A stretch of 64,000 bases of DNA from Alentia gelatinosa (taxonomy: Eukaryota; Annelida; Polychaeta; Phyllodocida; Polynoidae): NCBI GenBank assembly GCA_950022655.1, contig OX465584.1:57756335-57820334 (forward strand), written 5' to 3'. A program made the translations under genes and the position numbers. The notes under the pieces were generated by a model. That model was given only the letters and a program-made list of their open reading frames with translations, did no database searches and had not been told where the DNA came from. Of this stretch, positions 29,109-41,400 are shown one piece after another (position 1 is the stretch's first letter; each line of letters begins with the position of its first letter).

Positions 29109-32100
29109 CTGGGTAGAAGTCTTACTGGTAGACCCTTTCAGGGTATCAGACCTCTGGTCTCTTAAGCCCTCCTCTGACTGGGCCTTCACCAGATCTACTG
29201 AGGGTGAACTAGTATGAGAACCCGTGAGACTGACATTGCTTCTCGTCTCAGCATGCCGACTGCCCTTGCCAAGGTTTCCAGACTTGGACTTGTGGAAGCC
29301 ACTGGAAGGTCTTGGACCTAGATTGCCAGAGCGTTGTGCATCAGGAAGAGAGGTAATTGAGTTTTTAGGGGGCTGAGGCTGGTGTGAATCGGAGGACCTC
29401 CGTCGGGTTGGTGGATTGGCACTCGTGGTCATCTCTATGGGTCCACTCTCCCTTGGCAAATGCTGAGACATTTTTCTTTCTGAAACATTTATTTCTTCTT
29501 GTATCTCTGATGACTCCTCAACTGGTGGATCCTTCTCCGGAACACTTTCCACCTGTGTGGCTGCTTGCGTATTTTCTGTTTCAGACTTTGTTTCAGTTAT
29601 CCTAGTTGTAGTTTCATCACTTTCTTTGCAAGCATTGTCAGTTGATGATTTTCTTTTTGCATTTTCGCTTGATCTCCTCTTCTCAATGCTTGTCCTCGAG
29701 TGCCCACTTGGCGATCTAAGTTTTACTGGGGAGGTACGTTTTTTAAGTGATGATGAACTGGGAGATCTAGACTCAGACAACACTCTTGTCCCGGAAGATT
29801 TCTTAGGTGTGACATTTGTTTCACTTGAAGGCCCAGGACTAGGTATAGACTGAGGTGATGACTTTCCTGTGAGGGACTTCTTTGAACCTCTTGTAGTAGG
29901 ATCTTTTTCATTAGAAGGAATTCTTGATAGTCTTGCTGATGAATTCGATTTTGTCGGACTAGCTGCATTTCTCACCAAAGGCGCAGAGGCTGCGACAAGT
30001 GAAGCCCGATTGACAGTAGTTCGCGATGGTTTCGGTGAAGAACCTGGTGAATTATAAGGCGAAGTATCACTCCCTTTCCTAGAAGGTGACTTATTTACAG
30101 CTTGGAGACTTCTTGTCTTGAGAACCTTCTTATCCTCAGATGCTTCCTCTGTGTGGGCATCGAGTTTATTAGTTGGCTGTGAACACTTACTGGCTGCTGC
30201 TAATCTCAGTCTGGTCTGACTGGGCAATGTTCCCTGGCTGGCCCTCTCAAGCTGGCTTCTCGTTGATGTCTGTGACGAAGTGTCCAAACCTGGGATATCT
30301 GAGACTTCAGGACAGATGAGACTCCTGAAGGAATTCCTTGGCAGTGCCTGAGCTGGATCATCCATTTCTTCAAGGTTTTTCACAGATATAGCACCTAATG
30401 CTTTCCGAGCAACGTCCTTATCAACATGCAGGGGTTTGCCCTTGTAAACTGGCTGAAGAATCACCTCCTCCTCCTCTGTATCACTTTCATCAACGGGCGA
30501 TTCTGGCCTCATTAAAAAATTCCGGTTCATGTAGGAGACATTCTCACCACTGCCTGCTGGACCCGGGAGGTTCTCCTCTTCAGTCTCTTGATTTAAAGCT
30601 TCAAGAGAGTTCCTCATATTGGCTTCAAGTTCCTCAATTGTGGATTCATCCATCAATCCATTGTGCAGCTCTCGTATTGCATTTGTCAGAATGGACTGTA
30701 TGAAAGTACCCACTTCAGCAACTGAAGGACCCTTATCGTCCCAAGAAATACGTCCAGGGGAGGGCGATTCGTAGCAAGCAGAAACCTCCTCAATTGCTTT
30801 CTCTATAGCTGCTGAGACGTAAGAGTATGCCTGCTCAGATGTGCAAGTGGATGCTGGTATTGCTTGGCCATCTATATCTAGTGCTGCAATAAGACCAGAA
30901 CTCGCACTGATATTACTCAAATCATTAACAACTTGTTCAGCACTAATCGTTCCATGATCTAAGGACCGCTGTGCCTTCTCTAAGGTAGTGCGGATGAGTT
31001 TTTCTGCAAGGACTTCACTTGCACCTTCTGGCACACTTCTAAATTCTCCCAGACTTTGAGTACATGTTGGCTTCATGATGAGACTGCTTCCGCTTAGCCG
31101 TTTATTCCTGTCTTCATTGCACTGCTGGGAGTTTAATATAGCTGCAGTTAGCTCAGATAGCTTTTTATCAGGAAGCATTTCCTGGCAAACTGCAGATGCA
31201 CATTTTTTAAGAGTAGATTGAACAATTTCTTGCGCAAATATGGAGGTTGCAGAATGTTCCTTTGGCACCCCAGGCTGGAATTCATCCTCTATATCTTTGA
31301 GGACTTTACTCAGTGTATCTCGGATAAAAATGGATGTTACAGATGCACTGCTTCTGCGCTGATGGCAATCGTAGGACTCCTGCCAAGAAAGATTCGGTTC
31401 TGAGGCAGTTGTTTCAGTTGCAATTCTACTAATGAGATTATCGATGAAAAACGACGTAGGTGATGGGGCACGAGACTTTTGAATCTCCTGGACAACTCGC
31501 TGGAGAGTATCCATTATGAAAAATGATGTATCTGACTTTGCAGATTTCTTGATCAGCTCAAGGGGTTGGGTGGCCATTGTTGCTTGAACGGAGCTAACAG
31601 CTTTTGTCAGCAGCTCCTGTATGTAGAATGATGTCTCAGAATGTGGCCCTGAAGAGAATGTGGCTTGCCTTGACCAGTCTGTCAATCGGGAAGCTGCTTC
31701 TTGAGAACGAACCTGATCAAGCACGCGTGTGAGAATTTTCAAGATGAATTCCGATGTGCATGACATGGATTCAGTTGAATCTGATTTGCCAGTAGGATAG
31801 TCTCCCTCTCTTCCACTGTCCTTCCCAAGCATCTGATCAGTAATGATGCCATCAGTGCAGCTCATCAAGCTTTCCACAGCCATAGCTAAAGCAGTTTCTG
31901 CCACGAACTTGGACATTCCTGTCAGCTCACTAGATCTGACCTCGAGGGGAGGCATGCCGTAGAATTCATTGAGCTCATCCACGGTGTACTGCATCAATAA
32001 TTCATGCTGCAGTTTCTCCATTGTTGTCTTCACCATTTCAGCTGCAATCGCGGATGTAGTCGAAGACTGGGAGGACAAACTAGTGTCCGAGCGATCTGCA

Positions 32101-32449
32101 ATCAAAGGGGATTCACCAATGATATCATTTGCAGCTGCTGCAAGTCTTGCTGCATCCTCTGCTGAAATTTCTCCACGTTCAAGTTTCTCCAACAGCCTAC
32201 AAAGGATGTTGGCCAAGGAGCCAAGGATTCCTCGATCCTCTGACGGCTTACGCTTAAGTCGAGTGAGAGAATCAACTGCGAGGACCAGTCTACTGCTTGG
32301 TGTTTCAAGGTCATCGTCCTCCAAGTCTAATAACTCATCTTCTCTCTCATCTTCTGAAAAGCTCTCATCCTCATCAGCTGAGTAGATGATGTGTTCATCA
32401 ATCTGAGTGCTAAAGCGTATTGAACGTTGGTTCTTGACTGCTTGTAGTC
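29109..32449 (-). CDS. exon 10 of the host gene: helix-repeat exon, 3341 nt
   Basis: The acceptor TTTTTCAG ends at 32450. The donor CAG|GTGGGT is at 29109/29108; if unspliced, the frame stops five codons later at 29091, and AATAAA lies 130 bases on. The protein starts with an acidic patch (DEDESFSEDEREDE). There follow about twelve helices of 16 residues spread over some 500 residues, best seen as TSFYIQELLTKAVSSV, TSFFIMDTLQRVVQEI, TSFFIDNLISRIATET and TSIFIRDTLSKVLKDI. A second motif, LEKLERGEISAEDA, recurs later as LEKAQRSLDHGTISAEQ. The last 400 residues are low-complexity Ser/Pro/Lys/Arg sequence, typical of disordered microtubule- or scaffold-binding tails. The whole exon is open, so it is under coding constraint. 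Confidence 0.85.
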
Positions 32450-35400
32450 CTGAAAAATGAACCAACAGTTGGTTAGTTAGGAAGATGCTTGTCTGATTCG
32501 CAATTTGGGGTGCGCGAGAGAATGACCTTGTAATCTTGTACCTAGTGCAAAATTGTGGCCTCAGGGTTGCACAAGGATATCAGAAAAGAAGGCAAACTGT
32601 AAATTACCTGCATGGTGGGCTCAATATAGAACTACTTGTGAAACATAGAGAGGACAAACTGGCTCAGACTATTTATCCTACCCAGCATATAAACCTCCTT
32701 AGACTTAACATGGTGTGACTGTATACCATGGTTATGCCATAAAAGATTTATATGCCACTAGTGACATATGAAGTTAAAAACATCTGACAGGGTAGGATAA
32801 AATCTAAACATCACTCAATTTTATGTATTTGTTTACATGGCATTTATTGTCGTCTGTGACACATATCACTCAGCTCCACTTCGTGATATCATTCCGCAAA
32901 GACGACTCATGCCATATAAACAATCATATGAAATTTTGTGATCTTTCATGATAGTATAAATTCTCACATAATGTAGAACTGCCCAAACAACGGCCACACG
33001 CAACTAGATCAGCCAGAAAGGCTAGGTTTATTACATATTATCATACCACAAGTTATCCGAAATCGTTGATGTATCGTGGAATACACCCTTCCTGGCACAA
33101 ACTCATCCCATATCAAATCGAAAACTGTATCTGCCTTTTGGGCCATAACTGTTTAACTCATACACTGATAAGATCCTCATATATATCTATAGATAAGATA
33201 TGATAAATGATAATATATGTTGGGCATATGTGATAATTCTTAGGTAGTTGATTCAATTATTACATATAGGTGGGACATTTTTATGAGTGGAGATATGAAA
33301 TTGTGGTGTAAAATTCCAGGATCCTAACAGCAAAACTCTTGAATTATTCCACCTGGAATCAGTTCCCCTCCAATTCTTTGACCCAATGTGCCTTTTGGAT
33401 CATTTTCAAATAAAGGGATTTATTCCCTTATATAAAACTCCATTAGCAGAAGGTCCATTTTATTGTCACTAATAGATATGAAAAAAAACCCCCAAAATCT
33501 GAAGATTACTTACTTGATTCTTCCTCGTACTTCATGCATGCCGGTGTGATAACCTATCGCAAAAAAAAAGAGTTTCTGATATGACTGCATGATATGGATT
33601 CTCCTCTTACACCTGGTACAAGATTAATCATAGGAATAACATTAAAAGATTATATGTAACGATCACCCCGGTAAAGCGACAATACTACGTCATGGTCGTG
33701 ATGGAGTTATGGGCGATGACTTCATAAGTGACTGGCCAATCAGCGGCCAGGATTTCAAAGAGCAGATAAGACATCAACAGGGAGATTAATTTGCTCCTAA
33801 CTGAATTTGCGAGGTAATTTGAATCATTCTAATATTGTGATGCTGTTTGATGTCAATAAAACTGGTGAGATGAATCCAGGGAGCTGTTTCACTAGTAGTG
33901 GAGTGAAAGTGAGAGGTGAGACCGCAACAGTAGCACCAACAGTGGCACCAACAGTGGCAAGCCCAAATTTGCGTTTCATCAGTGCTGTCGCTGTTGAGGT
34001 GGGACTAGCTGTCACTGTTGGCACAGCTGTCGCTATGCACATGCGTCTGACGTTCGAATCTATTTGTCAACGGGCCGCGATGATGTGGAATTTCACCCCT
34101 TCCCGTAGGAACTAAGCAATGAATTTTTTTACACGTGTAAGGCATATATATAACCTATAACCGTACCAAATATGAAGAAAATCGGTCAAAGCGTTCCGAA
34201 GTTATCGGCGTTTCAATTTCATCATAGCAATCATCTGCTCTGGTGGTCAGTCACCCTCCCACCTCCCGATACGCAGTCAATGTCAAGGTCGCTGCATAAA
34301 TTAGCGAAAAATACACTGACCACCAGAGCAGACGATTGCTATGACGAAATTCAAAGACCGATAACTTCGGAACCGCTCGGCGGATTTTCTTCATATTTGG
34401 TACGATTTTAGGATATATGTATACCTTACTCGTATATAAATTTCATTGCTTAATTCTCACAGGAAGTGGGTGAGAGTATTCTTTGCACGTAACAAACGAC
34501 AGGGTAGACCCTGTCGCTTACAGAGGCTCCACAGTGACACTAACAGCAACACCAATTCTCCTGATGAAATGGTCACTGCCACTGTTGGTGTCGCTCCTTT
34601 CCCGAGTGCCATTCACACTTGAGTGCACCTCCTGATGAAACGCACACTGTCGCTGTGGTGCCACTATTACACAGAGCGACACTTGCAGCTTCTAGTGAAA
34701 CAGCTCCCAGAACCGTACATGAATCACAAAATACACAACACTACACTCATTTGGATGGTAATCTTCACTTGGCTTTGCCTTGATGACGATTGCAGCCAAT
34801 TAAAACTTGTGGAGCATTGTGTATTTATACGATTTTTGATGCAGTTCTTTGTCATTATTTCTCTGAGAAGATCCACAGTGCAATGAACTAATATATGTTT
34901 TTTTTATTACCTATGACTATTGTAGTAGCAAATTTCGAAAGTTTTTTAAGAGATTTTTGAAAATCAATGACCATTTGTATTCTTTTTTCTTCTGCGTTAC
35001 ATCGATGCATTTGCATCATTTTCCAGATACTTTGACTTCAAGATGGAATTCAATCCTTAATCGCTATGCTGACCACACAACTACCCCTAAGATAAATCTC
35101 CATAGACTGAACATGGTGTGAGTGTATGCCACGGTTATGTATAAAAATATTTATATCCAACTGGTGAGACATGAAGTTAAAAACAGGTTACAGGAGAGGA
35201 TAAAATCTAAACATCACGCAATTTCATATAATTGTTTAAATGCCATTTGTTGTCTTCTGCTACGGATATCACTCAGCCCTGCTTCGTGATATCATTCCGC
35301 GAAGACACAATCATATGAAATTTCGTGCTGTTTCATGATAATCTTTTTCAAATGATACAGGGCAAAGCATCAACTCGTGGCACTTACACCTCACAGCTAC

Positions 35401-38400
35401 TTTGTCGATAACAAATGTCTGATGATATTGTTAACGTTTGGGTTCTCGGGGTACTTGATTTACAAGTACCGGGGTTATATCTATAATTTATCAACTGAGA
35501 GTCACAATGAGAAATGTGGTGATGCAACAGTCATGTATCTTATTTTATCCCACCCCTGGTACAGGTTGTGCCATTGAGTTAACGTTGAAATAAAATACGC
35601 CACGCTCACCTACGTAAAGTTACACTACTACGCCATGGTGGTGGCAGAGAACGTAGCAACGTAACAACCAATGAACGTCACGGAAAAAAAAAAGTTCCGA
35701 CGCTATTGTTTGAACAATTCAATACATGATTATATTATTGCTTAAAATCGACTGTAAGGTCTGTGTTGGGGGTGAGATAAAAACAGAACCGCTTTCGAAA
35801 CGTATTTTGAACCACTACGCTCACTCGTTTGGATGCTCTGTATCGTCACTTGGCTACGCCTCGTGACTATTACTACGCATCCAAACTCGTGGCGTAGTGG
35901 TTCAAAATACGTTTCTAAAGACAGTTCTGCTTAATTATCTCACCCCTGGTACAAGTTTAGCCATAGGGATACCATTAGAAAAATATACTCAACGATCACC
36001 CCCGTACAGTGACAATACTACGCCACGGCCGTGGCGTAGTGAATTTGAGATGACGCCATATGGATTTGCTAAGTATATTCTGATTATTCAGAAGTTGTGA
36101 TGATATTTAATGTCATAGAAAGGGGTAAGATAAATCCAGAACCGCACTTGAATCGTAAAATACACAATACTCCACTCGTTTGGTTGTGCCATAATCGTCA
36201 CTCGGCTTCGCCTCGATGACGATTGCGGCCCATCCAAACTCGTGGAGTATTGTGCATTTATACGATTCTCGATGCAGTTCTATATAAGGCTGAAAGAATG
36301 CCTTCCTGGATGTTAGCAGTGAAGGCATATCTGTAACTCTGTAATTCTGTATATATATATTCCGTGACGATAAGATAAGTTTCATCTCAGAAAGCCCAGA
36401 CATACCTGCGAAGCAATGTAGTTGTTGACTGACACCAGTACAAGAGCGAGGTCCTCTGCCTGTATTGGCCTACTCTGGATCTGAGCAAGATATACAATAA
36501 AAAACAACTGTTAGAGGGCTAGTAGGTGAAACACAATGATTATGTCATAGCACTCTGATGTAAAGTCACATGCATTCAGTATTAAATTCCAGTCATGATT
36601 ATATAACATTATTTCACCCCAGTATTGTTCTGCATAGACTTAACGTTAGGGACTCCTCCTTCAAGGCCTTGGAGGTATTGTACCCAATACTCATTTGCTA
36701 ATTGGGTGATTTATCTTTTTTTCTTTGTTGTAGCAAGCTTTTATGTCCATGATATATCTGTTACATCACCTCTATTTTGTACTATTCTCAAAATTTAAGC
36801 AGAGTATCATACATCGAGTCATGTTCTTATGGTTGTTTTTCATGCTACAAAGTATTTTTAATTTTAGAATATATGGGTGATTTATCTTAATGATTACTAA
36901 TGCTATACGGGTTTGAGATGAAATCAGAAACCCACTCGTGAGTTTCCTTCTAATCATCTCAAACAAGTATCTTTCTCCAGAGGCTTAACGTTAATACCCA
37001 ATACTTAATTGCTAATTGGGTGAGTTATTTTGTTGATTAATAATGTTCCTGATCATGTATACTTAGTAGAAACCAAACGAGAGTTAGCCTTGTCAATGTT
37101 TATGCCACGATGGGCAGGTCGTGTATTACTACACGAGGCGTTAGCCGAGTTTAGTGAGTAGCAGACCTGACCAGAGTGGTATAAACATTGACAAGGCTAA
37201 CTCGAGTTCGGTTTCGTTTTTATCCTACCCCATCTCACCGATATACAGAGAATATTTGTAATTATCCATGTTAGTAGTTATCAATGCTGCCGGATCTACT
37301 TCCGTTATCTCGTCCCTGATTGGTCCGTTTTTTTATTCACCTCGGTGCATAAATAACACTTTATCCAACGCTATGTCAAATACACTGAGTCAATGTTAAA
37401 CCTATGGCATTTTTTATTAGGGGTAGGATAAAGGGTGTGATGAAATCAGATCAGAACATTTGACCTCTACGTAATTTACTCAGCTTTGTGAATTACTCCG
37501 CTGTCAGGCTTAGTGGAATATGGACCAAATTATTTTCATCTCGCGAGTTTCCATCTAATTCTTTTTTATAGAGCAGTGCTTATTCATTTCAATACAGTTC
37601 TTACATTGAAAACATCACATAAAAAATGTCACCAGGTACATTTTTCTGCCCTGCCTTACAGGGCTTATTTCCATTATCAGCTCTCTGTTTTTTTTGTTGA
37701 TCTTTCAAAGATTAAAGGTAACTTTACCAAATTCTCTAGCTAAGAACATATTTTTTTGTTTTTTGTTTGTAAGTTTTTTTATTGCAAATCTTCGTGTTGA
37801 GTTACACAAATTCCAATTTCGTTTCCTGGTCATCATTATATAGAGTCTTACAATAATGTGGGCACCTGTCAGCCAGATTTGGTAATTTCCCTTTAATCAT
37901 GTACAACAAAGTTTACCTTTTCAACAAGCTTGGTGATGTTCATCGTCAGTCTGCCCGCTGTGGGAATTCCAGAATCCGTGAGAAACTCCTTCTTCTGTGA
38001 AATTAAAACAATCATGAAATGTAAATTCTATATGATTCATTCTTGACTGTCAATATCCTAGTCAAATTTTATCCATTACTATATAACCATGCCGTATATA
38101 CTGTAAATACGCACCGTTTTGGCATATGACGTAAAAATACTGTACGGACCACTGGTCCGTACACTAAAATATGGACCACCTAGCCATACACATTTATTAA
38201 AATTTTGGTTGTTAAGAAAAATGAAATTGATTATTTTAAAATTTAGGGTATATAGTAAATATGTAATATCCAACCATGCTTGTACAATTCACAGAACTCG
38301 ATGATAATTTACCGTTTGTACGGAACTCGGCATAAATGCCTCTGTCCGTACAAACCGTAAATTACCATCTCGTTCTGTGAATTGTACAGCATGGTCAGGA

Positions 38401-41400
38401 CGTTCTATATAGGTACCCAACACCCACACTAGAGTGATTTTCTTTAGCCAGCCACTGAAGATAACCAGGGACATGTTTAACTAGTTTTGCGACATGTCTG
38501 TGACACCATACAGACATTGGGGTTGTCTGGTTTCGTGACAACACAAGTAGCTGCCCTTAGGAAAAGACAGACCCCAAACATAAGAATTAGACAAATCTAC
38601 ACATCATGGACCTGTTTCACTAGTTTTGTGACAAAAGTGTTAGACAGATATGAAAAGCTGCACCAATAGTGCAAGCAAGAAGGGACAAAACAAAGTCTAA
38701 TGTCTAGTTCCTAAAAAACCAGACACACCATCTAAGGCTGAAAAAGGTCGAGCGACCACCATCGAAAATTGCAATTAGAAAACTGATCTTTGATAATTAC
38801 ACTAGATTATATGGAGTCTAGGAACTAATAAGTGGCAATGGTTGATCTTTAAAAGAAAATATATAGGGTCGCTCAACTGATAATATGGAGATGAATTTTG
38901 GAAATCAGAAATATAACTAAAAATGGATTTTCATATATAGAGTAATTTCATATAGCTTATATGTCATAAACCAGTAATGTATGAAGTCACTACTAAAGAA
39001 AGCAATGTACTATACGGGAGTATTGATTAATAATGAAAATATTTAAATTAAGATGGAATTGTGTGAAGATACAAATGCACAACTATTGACCTGGGGCCTG
39101 TTTTTTAGTCGTGACTCTTTCCTATAGTGACCAGTTAATGACCGTTTGGAGACCTTTGGGTTCCAGAGATAAGTCGTCATAACATGTGCGACCACTTTCA
39201 GGGGTAAAGTGTCGTGGTGACGGTTTTGGGTTCCAGAGTTGTGACCATTTAGCCCAAATGGTGGCATATTTCATTTTATACACTTCCACTTTACCAAATG
39301 AAACAATATTTACTGCGATGAATTATCTATATCTGTTTTATCTAATTCCCAAATTTCACAATTTTCTGTTGAGTAATATACATGTGAGACATGCTTTTGT
39401 TTTTGAATGGGCCTTGGACCAACAGTGATCATAACAGCTGAACAGTGACCGGGTCTGAGGAACACTTTTTGGTCATGATCACTGGTTTGGTCGCCCAACT
39501 GGTCACTCTTTTGTGATTACTACAAATAAAGACGTCGCTGTCTGAAAAACAGGCCCCTGCACTTTTTACTTTATGACTGTATCTGAAAAACATAAAAAAT
39601 AAATCTAGGCTCCATCTAGACATGTCACGAAACTAGTGAAACAGGTCCCTGGTTATCCTCAGTGGCTGGCTAAAGAAAATCACTCGTGTATGTTATATCA
39701 AGGAAACCCATTAACAGCAGAAAAATAAAAACGGATGTACGTACAAGATGTTCCTTCTCAACCATTCACTCACTCACAAAGGTTTTTAGCAGGTACGTAC
39801 ATTCAGATTGTCTGCAAAAATAGCTCCTTTGAAGTCCGCCAGTCTAGTGTAACTCAACAGTTGTTCATCCCCTGCGACCTATGAAAATGAAAATGAAAAG
39901 ATTTTACACCTCATGGGATAACGCTGCCGTTTCCATTAAGCAAACGTGGTTAACGAGATTTTACAGCATTCTGTCATTTGTGCCTCCTCCTATCTCAAAG
40001 CGAAAACGGCACAGTCGCAGGCTTTTCATGTGAAATGTGTTTTTATGCTAACAGCATTGTTAGAAGGTAACAGGGGAGATCATCAACAGGAAAGCCTGCA
40101 CTTACCTTTGCTTTGGGTGATACTTCTTGTATTCCCAAGTCACTCATCACTTTGCGAACTTCCCATGAAAGAGTGAAACCAGATAATTAATCATTTTGCA
40201 TTTTGAAAATAACCTGTGTATTGCCTGAACTGAATAGGAGTCACGTGACATGAATCGTCGGGTTAATGCAATACAAAACTCCATATGGGACGTCCACAAT
40301 GCATTGATTTGAGTCGTTTCTTATCGGAGTTCGGACGTTTCATATTACACATCTGGGGGCTGTTTAATATTTGGGGACAGTGAGATGGATAAGGACAATG
40401 AATGGAGAGTTTGTGGGAGGACGAAGACCAGAATGGGAGAGTCATCACGTTTAATGAATGGTGTCCATATTTTATTTCATTATCCACCAAATACAAAATG
40501 TCCATAGAAAACATATAGGTAGTGTGTATCTACATACCCAGAGTATACAAATATGTTGTATGCTTCAGGATGCAAAAGCCGTTGGATGCAGAAAAATGGT
40601 TCATATGAAAAAATAGTGTGTACCTAAATGAACGAATAGAGGGAAACTATGTTCCGGTAGGAATAAGTCAAGGTTACTCGGTAAGGGTTGGAAAAATTAC
40701 TGCCCAAGGCGTAGCCACGGGCAGTAATTTTTCCAAGCCTTACCGAGTAACTTTGACTTATTTCCACTAGTACGTGGTTTCCTTATTCCTATATATACCT
40801 TCGATTGTCGGCTAATATCGATAAAAACCGAACGTCTGAACATCAACCTGGGCAGTAACTTCAACCTGGGCAGTAAACAAAAGTTATTCCACCCCCAGCA
40901 GCGTTTAGTAATCATAGGTTGTTCGCTCATAGGTATATAGGAATATTGGTACATCACTTGTGAGGTCTATGATAAAAACATTACTATATACTATAATTAA
41001 ATTGATGATTTTTTTTTAAATTTTGGGTATATTGTAAATATATAACGTCCAACCATGCTTGTACAAGTCACAGAACTCGATGATAATTTACGGTTTGTAC
41101 GGAACTCGGCGTAAATGCCTCGGTCCGTGCAAACCATAAATTACCATCTCGTTCTGTGAATTGTACAGCATGGTCAGGACGTTCTATATAAATACAGACT
41201 GAACTCAGGTAAAAGCGCTTGTGTGCTCCTCTTTGCTGACTCCAGTCAATATTGTGTATTTATTGCCCACCTAATGAAAGGTCTCCATACTAATCCTATG
41301 GAGCCTACAAATCGCTATTGAGTAGAATTCGGAAAGCCGTATTCTACTCAGAAAAATACGGCTTTCTCTGTCACTTCACGGGCAATTTAGGAACTTTTTC

